This document shows, piece by piece, positions 17,871 to 27,438 of a stretch of 42,841 bases of DNA. Every line of letters starts with the position of its first letter. The first letter of the stretch is position 1. The notes beneath the pieces were generated by a model. That model was given only the letters and a program-made list of their open reading frames with translations, ran no database searches and was not told where the DNA came from. The translations under genes were made by a program, and so were the position numbers. Location: the NCBI GenBank assembly GCA_965218715.1, contig CBDCLY010000022.1, forward strand, positions 1-42,841. Reading direction: 5' to 3'. This stretch comes from CBDCLY01 sp965218715 (GTDB lineage: Bacteria; Bacteroidota; Bacteroidia; Flavobacteriales_E; Vicingaceae).

Positions 17871-19007
17871 ATGCAATTGGTGGATAAATACATTAAGGGA
17901 GATCGAATAATTTGGTCTGTAGTGCTTTTGCTTGCAATCTGTTCTGTACTGGTTGTTTACAGCTCTATTGTAACATTAGCCTATAAATACCAAGGAGGAA
18001 ACACTGAATTTTTCCTTTTCAAGCACAGCATCATTTTAGCTGTTGGTTTCTTTCTAATGTATTTTGCTCACAAGATCAATTACCGCTACTTTTCTCGTAT
18101 ATCTCAAATTGCGCTAATACTTGCAATTCCGCTGCTAGCAGTGACTTTAATTACAGGAACTAGCATCAATGAAGCAAGTAGATGGTTGGTGATACCTGTT
18201 ATCAATCAAACCTTTCAAACCTCTGATTTAGCGAAGCTGGCGCTCATTATGTTTTTGGCTAGAATGCTCTCGAAAAGGCAGGACAACATCAAAGACTTTA
18301 ACCAAGCTTTTGTTCCAATTATGATTCCAGTGCTTTTAGTTTGCGGTCTCATACTTCCCGCAAACTTCTCCACTGCTGCAATGTTATTCGTTACTTGTTT
18401 AGTGCTCATGTTCATTGGCAGAATAAATGTTGCTTATATCATTTCCCTCATCAGTATTGGTGTTCTTTGTTTAGCAATTTTTTTAGGGGTGGTATTAAAT
18501 TCAAACAATACTGGAAGAGTTGGTACCTGGAAGAGTAGAATAGAGAGTTACGTTTCGGGCGACTCTGAGGTCAATTACCAAGTTGAGCAATCAAAGGTTG
18601 CTATTGCCACTGGTGGTTTCATAGGTAAGGGACCAGGAGGAAGCACACAAAGAAATTTCTTGCCCCACCCGTATTCAGATTTCATCTTTGCTATCGTGAT
18701 TGAAGAGTATGGCTTAATTGGAGGCTTTATCATTGTTTTATTGTACCTCATTCTGTTATATCGAGGGATATTAATAGCCAAAAATGCCCCAAGAACTTTT
18801 GGCTCTTTGCTAGCCATTGGGCTCAGTTTTAGTTTGGTGTTTCAAGCAATGATCAACATGGCCGTGGCTGTTAATTTGTTTCCTGTAACAGGGCAACCCT
18901 TGCCTATGGTTAGTATGGGGGGGACCTCTATTTGGTTCACTTGCTTGGCCATAGGGATAATCCTAAGTGTATCCAGAGAAAATCAAATTCAATCAATCAA
19001 GAATTAA
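17871..19007 (+). CDS. ftsW: FtsW septal peptidoglycan glycosyltransferase (SEDS family)
   Basis: FtsW polymerises lipid II glycans at the division septum together with FtsI. The 378-residue product has about ten hydrophobic segments, no signal peptide, and SEDS hallmarks including GPGGSTQRNFLPHPYSDFIF followed by IIEEYG-type sequence, and the late block PVTGQPLPMVSMGGTS. It falls between murD and murG, the standard place in the cluster. The length matches the family. murG starts 1 nt after its stop codon. Confidence 0.95.
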   Translation: MQLVDKYIKGDRIIWSVVLLLAICSVLVVYSSIVTLAYKYQGGNTEFFLFKHSIILAVGFFLMYFAHKINYRYFSRISQIALILAIPLLAVTLITGTSINEASRWLVIPVINQTFQTSDLAKLALIMFLARMLSKRQDNIKDFNQAFVPIMIPVLLVCGLILPANFSTAAMLFVTCLVLMFIGRINVAYIISLISIGVLCLAIFLGVVLNSNNTGRVGTWKSRIESYVSGDSEVNYQVEQSKVAIATGGFIGKGPGGSTQRNFLPHPYSDFIFAIVIEEYGLIGGFIIVLLYLILLYRGILIAKNAPRTFGSLLAIGLSFSLVFQAMINMAVAVNLFPVTGQPLPMVSMGGTSIWFTCLAIGIILSVSRENQIQSIKN

Positions 19008-19008
19008 T

Positions 19009-20115
19009 ATGGCAGGAATCAACATCATTATTAGCGGAGGTGGAACAGGGGGGCATATCTTTCCTGCTATTGCTATTGCCAACACATTGAAGACCATGAG
19101 GCCAGATGCTAATTTTCTTTTTGTTGGTGCCCTTGGTAGAATGGAAATGACAAAAGTACCTGAGGCTGGCTATGAAATAAAAGGCCTCCCAATAATGGGC
19201 TTGCAAAGAAGTCTGACCTTAAAAAATTTAAAATTCCCCTATAAACTTTGGAAAAGTGCAAAAATGGCAAAGCGCCTAATTAAAGATTTTAAACCCGACG
19301 TTGCAATAGGAGTAGGTGGTTATGCAAGCGGCCCATTGCTAAGAGCGGCCCATAAAGCGAAAGTCCCTTGTTTAATTCAGGAACAGAATTCTTATGCCGG
19401 CCTGACGAATAAAATATTGGGAAAAAATGTGAATACAATTTGTGTTGCTTACGATGGGATGGAAGCATTTTTTCCAAAAGAAAAGATCGTTTTAACCGGC
19501 AACCCTGTTCGCAATGAGATGGTGAAACTTGAAGGGAAAAGAGAAAGAGCCATGGAGCATTTTCAATTGGATCATTCAAAAAAGACCTTATTAATTGTTG
19601 GTGGGAGTTTAGGGGCGTGGTCAATAAATGAAGGAATTGAAGCCAATTTAGAACAATTCAAAGGTTTGGGTATTCAGGTCATATGGCAAACTGGAAAATT
19701 GTTCCATGAACGAGCCTTGAAATTAGCAGATCAATATTCCGATTTTCTTAAGGTGCATCAATTCATTAAAAGGATGGATTTTGCTTATTCAGCAGCAGAT
19801 TTAGTCATTTCTAGAGCTGGTGCAATTGCTGTGTCTGAACTATGTTTGGTTAAGAAGCCCTGTATCCTGGTTCCTCTTCCATCAGCTGCAGAAGACCATC
19901 AAACCAAAAATGCAATGGCCTTGGTCAACCATAAGGCTGCAGTTTTATGCAAAGACAATAGTGTAAAGGAAGAGCTAGGACTCCTGGTTTCAGAGTACAT
20001 GAGTGATGCTGAAAAATTAGAAAAATTGAGTGACAATTTAGGCCCTCTAGGCTACCATGATGCAGCCGAATTAATTGCCTTGGAAGTGTTGAAATTAATA
20101 CCAGACAGGAAATGA
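19009..20115 (+). CDS. murG: MurG lipid II synthase
   Basis: MurG adds GlcNAc to lipid I, making lipid II at the cytoplasmic face of the membrane. The 368-residue product starts at ATG 19009, giving MAGINIIISGGGTGGHIFPA with the glycine-rich acceptor loop. An in-frame codon further upstream lies inside ftsW and is not needed. Other signatures are GVGGYASGP, QEQNSYAGLTNK, GGSLGAWSINE (donor-side loop), SRAGAIAVSE and PSAAEDHQTKNA. The gene starts 1 nt after ftsW and overlaps murC by 4 bp. Confidence 0.96.
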   Translation: MAGINIIISGGGTGGHIFPAIAIANTLKTMRPDANFLFVGALGRMEMTKVPEAGYEIKGLPIMGLQRSLTLKNLKFPYKLWKSAKMAKRLIKDFKPDVAIGVGGYASGPLLRAAHKAKVPCLIQEQNSYAGLTNKILGKNVNTICVAYDGMEAFFPKEKIVLTGNPVRNEMVKLEGKRERAMEHFQLDHSKKTLLIVGGSLGAWSINEGIEANLEQFKGLGIQVIWQTGKLFHERALKLADQYSDFLKVHQFIKRMDFAYSAADLVISRAGAIAVSELCLVKKPCILVPLPSAAEDHQTKNAMALVNHKAAVLCKDNSVKEELGLLVSEYMSDAEKLEKLSDNLGPLGYHDAAELIALEVLKLIPDRK

Positions 20116-21473
20116 TTCATAAGCAGAACATTTATTTTGTAGGTATTGGCGGAATTGGAATGAGTGCCTTGGCCAGGTATTTTAATCAAATTGGAAAAAA
20201 TGTTGCAGGTTATGATCGAGCAACCAATACTTTAACCAAAAGGCTGCAATCAGAAGGTATTGGTGTAAGTGATTTTTCTGAAGCAGACTCTATTCCATTT
20301 CCATACAGAGATCCGGTAGAAACCTTAGTTGTGTATACACCTGCCATCAAATCAGAAAATCCAATTTTAAGTTATTTTAATGATAATGATTTTACTTGCA
20401 TAAAGCGTGCGGAAGTACTTGGGCTTTTAAGTCAGGAGTTGCCAACCATTGCTGTTGCAGGTACTCATGGTAAAACAACGGTGTCTACAATTTTGGCATT
20501 TCTAATGCATAAAAGTGGAGAGAAAATTAACGCGTTCTTAGGCGGAATATCTAGAGATTTCGGAACCAATCTTCTTCTAGATACCGAGGCAAAATACATG
20601 GTGACGGAGGCTGATGAATACGATAAGTCATTTCTAAAGTTGCATCCCAAATCAGCAATAATTACTGCCATCGACCCTGATCATCTTGACATTTATGAAG
20701 ATGCTGCTGACATCAAAAAAAATTATGCAGCTTTCGCAAAACAAATTGATTCTAATGGCTTTTTATGGACGAAAGCAAATGTGAAAAATGAATTGAATTT
20801 AACTAATGTTCAGGTATATACTTATGCCATTGAAGGGCCTGCTGATGCTCTTGCTAAAAACCTTAGAGTGGAAAATGGGAAAATATGCTTTGACATGGAT
20901 TTACATGGAAAAGAATATCAAAACATTACTTGCGGTTTACCAGGAAGGCATAATGTTGAGAATGCTTTAGCAGCCATTGCCCTTTTAAGCACAATGGGTT
21001 TGGATACCCAGCAACTCTGTGATAGTCTAGCTCATTTTAATGGGGTTCAAAGAAGGTTTGACGTTCACATCAATAGACCAGATTTTGTTTATATCGATGA
21101 TTATGCTCATCATCCTGAAGAAATAAAGGCGCTTCTTAAGGCATGCCGGCAATTGTACCCAGGAAGAAAGTTAACAGGAATTTTTCAACCTCATTTGTTT
21201 TCTAGAACAAAAGATTTTGCAGAACAATTTGCCAATGAACTTGATTTATTTGATGAGGTAATTTTACTCGAATTGTATCCAGCGCGAGAAGAACCTATAG
21301 AAGGTGTTAATTCTAGATGGCTGTCTAGTTTAATGCAAAAAGAAGATGTACATGTTTGCCAGCATTCACAATTGCTAAACGTACTTAAAAGTAAAGAGGT
21401 TGAGGTCTTGCTAACCATTGGAGCAGGTGATATAGATCAACATGTTCATTCATTAATTAGTCATTACGAATGA
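20112..21473 (+). CDS. murC: UDP-N-acetylmuramate:L-alanine ligase
   Basis: MurC adds the first residue, L-alanine, to UDP-MurNAc in the cytosol. The 453-residue product has the N-terminal nucleotide fold FVGIGGIGMSALA, the P-loop AGTHGKTT at 116-123, TEADEYDKSFL, the DPDHLDIY block and YIDDYAHHPEEI in the C-terminal domain. These identify MurC among the Mur ligases. It is not fused to Ddl. It overlaps murG at its start and ftsQ at its end by 4 bp each. Confidence 0.96.
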   Translation: MIHKQNIYFVGIGGIGMSALARYFNQIGKNVAGYDRATNTLTKRLQSEGIGVSDFSEADSIPFPYRDPVETLVVYTPAIKSENPILSYFNDNDFTCIKRAEVLGLLSQELPTIAVAGTHGKTTVSTILAFLMHKSGEKINAFLGGISRDFGTNLLLDTEAKYMVTEADEYDKSFLKLHPKSAIITAIDPDHLDIYEDAADIKKNYAAFAKQIDSNGFLWTKANVKNELNLTNVQVYTYAIEGPADALAKNLRVENGKICFDMDLHGKEYQNITCGLPGRHNVENALAAIALLSTMGLDTQQLCDSLAHFNGVQRRFDVHINRPDFVYIDDYAHHPEEIKALLKACRQLYPGRKLTGIFQPHLFSRTKDFAEQFANELDLFDEVILLELYPAREEPIEGVNSRWLSSLMQKEDVHVCQHSQLLNVLKSKEVEVLLTIGAGDIDQHVHSLISHYE

Positions 21474-22261
21474 AAGATTTTACTCTTCAAATAGTAATGT
21501 GGGCCACCATCGTAATTGGACTGGGAATATTGCTTGGCTTTGTTGCCGAAGCGGAAAATCAACTCATTTGCAAAGAAATAATAATTGATATTGATGAATC
21601 AAACCAAAATTTCTTTGTTAAAAAGGAAGAGATTCATGCCATGGTCTATCACGAAATGGACACGCTTTTGGGGAGGCCAATTGCAGCCATTAATGCGCAA
21701 AGGTTAGAGCATAAAATTCAAAATCATTCTTCAATAGAAGAAGCCCAAGTTTACAAAACAATTGATGGCGAATTGAGGATAGAAGTCAGACAGCGGACTC
21801 CAATTCTTAGGGTGTTTAATAAAGACGGAACAAGCTTTTATTTAGACAGTTTAGGTAAGGTGATGCCTACCTCTCAAAATTATACTTCAAGAGTGCTAAT
21901 TGCCAATGGAGAGATTCAAGAGAACAATGCCTTTTTGCAAGATTTTAGTATTCTAAACCTTCCAGATTCTATGGCCAATCGAACCCAATTGGATGAGTTA
22001 TTTGCTTATGCCAATTTTATCCGTAAGAACGCATTTTGGACGGCCCAGATTGAACAGTTGTTTGTTAATAAAGAATTTGAACTTGAATTGATACCAAGGG
22101 TAGGAAATCATAGAATTGTATTTGGAGATGCTTCATCCATTCCACAAAAGTTTAAAAAACTTGAACTCTTTTATGACTTAGGTTTATCTAAGACTGGTTG
22201 GAATGAATATGAAGTAATTAACATCAAATACGCAGACCAAGTGGTTTGCACTAAACGTTAA
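21470..22261 (+). CDS. ftsQ: FtsQ cell-division protein
   Basis: The 263-residue product has a short cytoplasmic head, one membrane segment (about residues 7-26) and a periplasmic part. That part begins with a POTRA-like region (about 38-110, with HKIQNHSSIEEAQVYKTIDGELRIEVRQRTPI) and continues as a beta domain. This is the FtsQ/DivIB architecture, which recruits FtsL/FtsB and regulates the FtsWI synthase. Sequence identity in this family is weak, so the position between murC and ftsA is important support. It lies 3 nt upstream of ftsA. Confidence 0.9.
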   Translation: MKDFTLQIVMWATIVIGLGILLGFVAEAENQLICKEIIIDIDESNQNFFVKKEEIHAMVYHEMDTLLGRPIAAINAQRLEHKIQNHSSIEEAQVYKTIDGELRIEVRQRTPILRVFNKDGTSFYLDSLGKVMPTSQNYTSRVLIANGEIQENNAFLQDFSILNLPDSMANRTQLDELFAYANFIRKNAFWTAQIEQLFVNKEFELELIPRVGNHRIVFGDASSIPQKFKKLELFYDLGLSKTGWNEYEVINIKYADQVVCTKR

Positions 22262-22264
22262 AAA

Positions 22265-23551
22265 ATGGATGCTTCTGATATCGTTGTAGGTTTAGACATT
22301 GGAACAACTAAGATTGTTGCCATGGTTGGTCGTAAAAACGAGCATGGAAAGTTGGAAATATTGGGAATGGGTCGGTCTGAATCATTAGGTGTTACCCGAG
22401 GAGTTGTTGCCAATATTGAGAAAACTGTTCAATCGATTAGAGATGCTGTTCAAGAAGCAGAAAGCAAATCTGGCGTCGATGTTCGAATTGTAAATGTTGG
22501 CATTGCAGGTCAGCACATCAAAAGTTTGCAACATCGAGGAATTCGAGTTAGAAATAGCCTAGATGATGAAATCTCCCAAGACGATATCGATTTGTTAATC
22601 AACGATATGTTTAAGCTAGTTACATTGCCTGGTGAGGAGATTATTGATGTATTGCCACAGGAGTTTATTGTGGACAATGAGCAAGGGATAAAAGATCCTG
22701 TTGGAATGTCTGGAATTAGATTGGAGGCGAATTTTCACATCATTACTGGACAAGTTGCTGCGGCAAAAAACATTCATAAATGTGTTCATAAAGCAGAATT
22801 GGACGTGCAAGACGTAATCCTTGAACCAATAGCTTCTTCTGCGGCTGTATTGAGTGAGGAAGAAAAAGAAGCTGGAGTTGTTTTGGTTGACATTGGAGGT
22901 GGAACTACTGATGTAGCAATTTTCCAAGATGGGATTATTCGTCATACAGCAGTTATCCCATTTGGTGGAAATGTTATTACAGAGGACATCAAAGAAGGTT
23001 GCAGCATCATTAAAAACCAAGCTGAATTGTTAAAAGTGAAGTTTGGCTCTGCCTTGGCAAATGAAAGTCAGGAAAATGAAATAGTTTCCATTCCTGGACT
23101 TAGAGGAAGAGACCCAAAAGAGATCAGCATAAAGAACCTTTCTCATATCATTCAAGCTAGGCTAGAAGAGATCATTGAGCACATCTATTACGAGATTAAA
23201 AATTCTGGATACGAAAACAAACTAATTGCTGGAATGGTAATTACTGGAGGTGGATCTCAGATGAAACACATTGGCCAACTTTTCGAATATGTAACTGGAA
23301 TGGATACTCGAATTGGTTATCCAAATGAGTACTTAGCCAATGGCAATTCTGAGGAAATTACTAGTCCAATGTATGCGACAGGAGTTGGCTTGATTCTCAA
23401 GGGATTTGAAAAATTAAGTCGCCAGAAGGGAAAAATTACTGAGGTAGAGACGGAGACAATAAAGGTTAGACAAGGCGAAAAAACCAAAGAAGGTTTATTA
23501 CAAAGCATTATTAAAAAAGGCAAACAATTCTTCGAAGAAGATGAAGTTTAA
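22265..23551 (+). CDS. ftsA: FtsA actin-like division protein
   Basis: FtsA is an actin-fold ATPase that tethers FtsZ to the membrane and signals to the septal synthase. The 428-residue product has the phosphate-1 motif VVGLDIGTTKIVAMVG near the N-terminus, the phosphate-2 motif VVLVDIGGGTTDVAIF, and the adenosine region GMVITGGGSQM. The C-terminus ends in a basic/hydrophobic stretch (LLQSIIKKGKQFFEEDEV) that fits the usual amphipathic membrane-targeting helix. The gene is 18 nt upstream of ftsZ. Confidence 0.96.
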   Translation: MDASDIVVGLDIGTTKIVAMVGRKNEHGKLEILGMGRSESLGVTRGVVANIEKTVQSIRDAVQEAESKSGVDVRIVNVGIAGQHIKSLQHRGIRVRNSLDDEISQDDIDLLINDMFKLVTLPGEEIIDVLPQEFIVDNEQGIKDPVGMSGIRLEANFHIITGQVAAAKNIHKCVHKAELDVQDVILEPIASSAAVLSEEEKEAGVVLVDIGGGTTDVAIFQDGIIRHTAVIPFGGNVITEDIKEGCSIIKNQAELLKVKFGSALANESQENEIVSIPGLRGRDPKEISIKNLSHIIQARLEEIIEHIYYEIKNSGYENKLIAGMVITGGGSQMKHIGQLFEYVTGMDTRIGYPNEYLANGNSEEITSPMYATGVGLILKGFEKLSRQKGKITEVETETIKVRQGEKTKEGLLQSIIKKGKQFFEEDEV

Positions 23552-23569
23552 ATAATAAAAATTAGAATT

Positions 23570-25141
23570 ATGAAATTCGATTTACCAAAAGATCAATCAT
23601 CCATTATTAAGGTAATTGGCGTAGGCGGCGGCGGAAGCAACGCGGTTAACCACATGTACCGTCAGGGCATTAAAGGAGTAAATTTCATTATTTGCAATAC
23701 CGACCAACAAGCATTGGATCAAAGTCCGGTTCCTAATAAAGTACAGTTAGGTGCCACTTTAACTGAAGGTAGAGGAGCTGGATCTAATCCAGCAGTTGGA
23801 AAAAATGCAGCTATTGAAAATGTGGATGAGCTGAAAGGCCTTTTGGGAAAAAACACACAAATGATTTTCATTACCGCAGGAATGGGAGGTGGAACAGGAA
23901 CAGGAGCCGCGCCAATCATTGCACAAACTGCAAGGGAAATGGGAATCTTAACGGTTGGAATTGTAACCATACCATTTACATTTGAAGGCCGACGAAGAAA
24001 GCAGCAAGCCGATGAGGGTCTTGAAGAATTAAGAAGCAATGTAGATACTCTTTTGGTAATCTGCAACGACAAGCTGAGAGAGATGCATGGCAACTTAAAA
24101 ATTTCTGAAGCCTTCTCAAAAGCGGATGATATTTTAACTGTAGCTGCAAAAGGAATTGCAGAGATAATTACAGTTGCTGGATACATCAACGTTGATTTTG
24201 AAGATGTTAAAACAGTAATGAAAGACGGTGGAACGGCCATCATGGGATCTGCCTCTGCTGAAGGCGAGAATAGAGCGACTAAAGCAGTTAGTCAGGCACT
24301 CGCATCTCCATTATTGAATGATAATGACATCACTGGAGCGAGATTCATTCTACTAAACATAACCTCTGGAGAAGACGAGGTGGCAATGGATGAAATCGAT
24401 GAAATTACAGAGTACATCCAAAATGAAGCAGGAAATACAGCCGACATCATCTGGGGAACTGGTCAGGATGAATCTTTAGCCGATCGTGTTAGCGTTACTA
24501 TCATTGCAACTGGCTTTGGTGCAAATGATCCAACGGGTTATAATTTAGATGCGAAACCAAAGAAAGTTGTTCGAGATTTAGGAGAAGAAGTAAAAACAAA
24601 CATTACTCAGTTAATTGACACTGATTCTGCCCCTGAAAAGGCCGAACCAATTGCAAGCGATGAGCCCACATTGAAATCTGAAGAATCACAGAAAAGTTTC
24701 GAATTTGAGATTCGACCTAAGCAGCAATTCAGTTCAGAAAACGTTGATAATCCTCCAGTTAAGCGTTTTAATCTTGAAGATGAAATGGAGGATAATACTG
24801 AAGATGAGATTAGCAATGTAGCACCTGAACGACTTGATCTCAGTAAAGAAGAGTTTCAAGAAGAAAGAAAAGAGAAAGAGAGTGCCATTGATGAAGATGA
24901 GCAACAAAGAAAAAGTCAGGATAGAATTTTAAAACTAAAAGCACTTAGTTTGAAAATGAAGATCCCTGGCGGAATCAATGACTTAGAAAAAGAACCTGCA
25001 TATAAAAGAAGAAACATCCGTTTAGATGAAACGCCTCATTCGTCTGAATCTAATGTTTCTAGATATACTTTAAGTGAAGATGAGGATAATAAAACTTCCT
25101 TAAAGCAAAATAATTCTTTTCTACATGACAATGTAGATTAG
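23570..25141 (+). CDS. ftsZ: FtsZ tubulin-like division protein with extended C-terminal tail
   Basis: FtsZ polymerises with GTP into the division ring. The 523-residue product has the GTP-binding core: VGVGGGGSNAV-type loop at about 16-26, the tubulin signature GGGTGTGAAP at 106-115, and the synergy region further on. After about residue 330 comes a long, acidic, charged linker. The motif EPAYKRRN (PAYKRR at 476-481) resembles the conserved C-terminal peptide that binds FtsA. A further 42 residues follow, ending NNSFLHDNVD. Most FtsZ proteins outside this phylum end soon after the PAxLR-type peptide. It is the last gene of the dcw cluster and is followed by a terminator. Confidence 0.97.
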   Translation: MKFDLPKDQSSIIKVIGVGGGGSNAVNHMYRQGIKGVNFIICNTDQQALDQSPVPNKVQLGATLTEGRGAGSNPAVGKNAAIENVDELKGLLGKNTQMIFITAGMGGGTGTGAAPIIAQTAREMGILTVGIVTIPFTFEGRRRKQQADEGLEELRSNVDTLLVICNDKLREMHGNLKISEAFSKADDILTVAAKGIAEIITVAGYINVDFEDVKTVMKDGGTAIMGSASAEGENRATKAVSQALASPLLNDNDITGARFILLNITSGEDEVAMDEIDEITEYIQNEAGNTADIIWGTGQDESLADRVSVTIIATGFGANDPTGYNLDAKPKKVVRDLGEEVKTNITQLIDTDSAPEKAEPIASDEPTLKSEESQKSFEFEIRPKQQFSSENVDNPPVKRFNLEDEMEDNTEDEISNVAPERLDLSKEEFQEERKEKESAIDEDEQQRKSQDRILKLKALSLKMKIPGGINDLEKEPAYKRRNIRLDETPHSSESNVSRYTLSEDEDNKTSLKQNNSFLHDNVD

Positions 25142-25162
25142 GATACTTGGTTAGTAAGAAAG

Positions 25163-25188
25163 CGCCTTGTTTCAAGGCGTTTTTTTTT
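25163..25188 (+). terminator. Intrinsic terminator after ftsZ
   Basis: The stem CGCCTTG (25163-25169) and CAAGGCG (25173-25179) with a TTT loop is followed by a run of nine T. It lies about 20 nt after the ftsZ stop and closes the dcw cluster. Confidence 0.92.
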
Positions 25189-25258
25189 GCTCAAAAATTA
25201 CCTGTTAGTCTAGTATTACAATTAAATTCAATGTTTAAATTTGAAAAAAAGAGAAAAT

Positions 25259-25705
25259 ATGCCATTAAGTGAACAAATCAACGAAGACATCAAAACAGCC
25301 ATGAAGGCGAAAGATAAATTGAGCCTAGAGGCCTTAAGAGCCATTAAGTCGGCTCTTTTATTAGCCGCAACAGAAAAAGGGGCAGGCGAGAGTTCTGATG
25401 CCGCTGAATTAAAGCTTTTGCAAAAGTTAGTGAAGCAAAGAAAGGATGCAGCTTCAATCTTCAAAGAACAAGGGAGAGAAGATTTAGCTAAGCCAGAATT
25501 GGATCAGGTTGAAATCATTGAAAAGTACCTTCCAGCTCAAATGAGTGAAGAGGAGATTAAAGCTGTGGTAGAAAATGTAATTGCTCAGACTTGTGCGTCT
25601 AGTATGGCAGATATGGGAAAGGTAATGGGAATGGCCAATAAAGAATTGGCAGGAAAAGCCGACGGAAAGTTAATAGCAGATTTGGTGAAATCCTCATTGG
25701 GTTAA
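25259..25705 (+). CDS. yqeY: GatB/YqeY domain protein
   Basis: The 148-residue product, from ATG 25259 (MPLSEQINEDIKTAMKAKDK), matches the YqeY family: MKAKDKLSLEALRAIKSALL, then EIIEKYLPAQMSEEEI, then ADMGKVMGMANKELAGKADG near the C-terminus. The family shares its fold with the tail of GatB, the tRNA-dependent amidotransferase subunit. Its exact role is uncertain. An earlier in-frame ATG (25241) would add six residues not typical of the family. Its position directly downstream of ftsZ is one I recall in other Bacteroidota. It is convergent with groEL. Confidence 0.92.
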   Translation: MPLSEQINEDIKTAMKAKDKLSLEALRAIKSALLLAATEKGAGESSDAAELKLLQKLVKQRKDAASIFKEQGREDLAKPELDQVEIIEKYLPAQMSEEEIKAVVENVIAQTCASSMADMGKVMGMANKELAGKADGKLIADLVKSSLG

Positions 25706-25720
25706 AAAACAAGAATAAAA

Positions 25721-25749
25721 AAAAAGCCCTGGAATCTCCAGGGCTTTTT
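25721..25749. terminator. Bidirectional terminator between yqeY and groEL
   Basis: AAAAAGCCCTGG (25721-25732) pairs with CCAGGGCTTTTT (25738-25749) across a five-base loop. The A run and T run make it a functional-looking terminator on both strands, serving the convergent yqeY (plus) and groEL (minus). Confidence 0.92.
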
Positions 25750-25770
25750 TGTTTTACAAAGCGAAGTGAC

Positions 25771-27420
25771 TTACATCATACCACCCATTCCACCTGGCAT
25801 TCCACCTGGCATTCCGGCTGGCATTCCACCGCCTGCATTCTCGTCTTCTTCATCAGAGATTACACATTCAGTAGTCAATAGCATTCCCGCAATAGAAGCT
25901 GCATTCTCAAGTGCAACTCTTGCCACTTTTGTTGGATCAATTACTCCAGCTTTCAATAAATCTTGAAACTCTTCTGTTCTTGCATTGTATCCAAAATTGC
26001 CTTTTCCTTCTTTGATCTTCTGTACAACAACAGAACCTTCTCCACCACTGTTGGCAACAATTTGACGAATTGGTTCTTCTAAAGCTCTACGTACAATGTC
26101 AATACCTGTAGATTCATCTGTGTTGTCCCCTTCCTTGCCTTCTAAGACTTTTAAAGAACGAATGAATGCAACACCTCCGCCAGGAATAATTCCTTCTTCT
26201 ACGGCTGCTCTAGTTGCGTGCAAAGCATCATCAACTCTATCTTTCTTTTCTTTCATTTCAACTTCAGAAGCTGCTCCAACATATAAAACTGCAACACCAC
26301 CAGCTAATTTTGCCAATCGTTCTTGTAGCTTTTCTTTGTCGTAATCGGATGTAGTGTTCTCTATTTGTGCTTTGATCTGATTCACACGACCAAGGATGTC
26401 GTCCTTAGTACCATTTCCGTTTACTATGGTTGTGTTGTCTTTGTCGATCGTAATTTTTTCACATTCACCCAAGTCGGCCAAATCAGCATTGTCTAATTTG
26501 TATCCTCTTTCTTCAGAGATTACAGTTCCTCCAGTCAAGATAGCTAAGTCTTCAAGCATGGCTTTTCTTCTGTCTCCAAAACCTGGTGCTTTAACCGCAG
26601 CAATCTTTAACGATCCTCTGATTTTGTTCACTACCAAAGTGGCAAGAGCTTCACCCTCAACATCTTCTGCAATGATTAATAGTGGTCGGCCAGATTGAGC
26701 TGTTTTTTCCAATACTGGTAGTAAATCCTTCATTGAACTAATCTTCTTGTCGAAAATCAAGATGTATGGATTCTCCAATTCAGCTTCCATCTTCTCTGTA
26801 TCAGTTACAAAGTAGGGTGATAAATATCCTCTGTCGAATTGCATCCCTTCAACTACTTCAACGGTAGTTTCTGTTCCTTTCGCTTCTTCTACCGTGATCA
26901 CTCCTTCTTTCTTCACTTTACCCATTGCCTCAGCAATCAACTTTCCAATTGAATTGTCATTATTAGCAGAAATGGTAGCTACTTGCTCAATCTTTTCAGA
27001 ATCTTCCCCAACAGTTTGAGATATCTTATGCAATTCTGCTTTGATATCAGCAACTGCTTTGTCAATTCCCCTTTTTAAGTCCATTGGATTTGCTCCAGCA
27101 GCAACGTTCTTCAAACCTTGTGTAACAATTGCTTGAGCCAAAATGGTTGCAGTTGTAGTTCCGTCACCTGCGTCATCTGCAGTTTTGGATGCTACTTCTT
27201 TCAACATTTGAGCACCCATATTTTCAATTGGGTCTTTTAACTCTATTTCTTTAGCCACTGATACACCATCTTTTGTAATTGTTGGAGCACCAAACTTTCT
27301 GTCGATTACAACATTTCTTCCCTTCGGTCCGAGCGTTACTTTTACCGCATTTGCTAATTGGTCAACGCCTGATTTAAGTGCGTTTCTTGCTGCTGTATCG
27401 AATGTTATTTCTTTAGCCAT
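25771..27420 (-). CDS. groEL: Chaperonin GroEL (Hsp60)
   Basis: GroEL forms the double-ring ATP-driven folding chamber in the cytosol. The 549-residue product shows VTLGPKGRNVVID, the nucleotide-binding DAGDGTTTATILAQAI, the apical-domain region around VVEGMQFDRGYLSPYFVT, and IIPGGGVAFIRS. It ends with the usual Gly-Met-rich flexible tail (GGMPGGMGGMM). The length is normal. It is 18 nt downstream of groES in a two-gene operon. Confidence 0.98.
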   Translation of the reverse strand: MAKEITFDTAARNALKSGVDQLANAVKVTLGPKGRNVVIDRKFGAPTITKDGVSVAKEIELKDPIENMGAQMLKEVASKTADDAGDGTTTATILAQAIVTQGLKNVAAGANPMDLKRGIDKAVADIKAELHKISQTVGEDSEKIEQVATISANNDNSIGKLIAEAMGKVKKEGVITVEEAKGTETTVEVVEGMQFDRGYLSPYFVTDTEKMEAELENPYILIFDKKISSMKDLLPVLEKTAQSGRPLLIIAEDVEGEALATLVVNKIRGSLKIAAVKAPGFGDRRKAMLEDLAILTGGTVISEERGYKLDNADLADLGECEKITIDKDNTTIVNGNGTKDDILGRVNQIKAQIENTTSDYDKEKLQERLAKLAGGVAVLYVGAASEVEMKEKKDRVDDALHATRAAVEEGIIPGGGVAFIRSLKVLEGKEGDNTDESTGIDIVRRALEEPIRQIVANSGGEGSVVVQKIKEGKGNFGYNARTEEFQDLLKAGVIDPTKVARVALENAASIAGMLLTTECVISDEEDENAGGGMPAGMPGGMPGGMGGMM

Positions 27421-27438
27421 GATTGTTTATTTTAAATA

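Noticed and set aside
18967..19008. Upstream start for murG inside ftsW
   Set aside because: It would add 14 residues before MAGINIIISGGGTGGH that do not belong to MurG; ATG 19009 gives the family start.
22616..23020. Open frame of 134 codons antisense to ftsA
   Set aside because: It overlaps the conserved core of ftsA and has no coding signature of its own.
23719..24243. Open frame of 174 codons antisense to ftsZ
   Set aside because: It lies wholly inside a highly conserved gene, and its translation is Ser/Val/Pro-rich shadow sequence with no recognisable domain.
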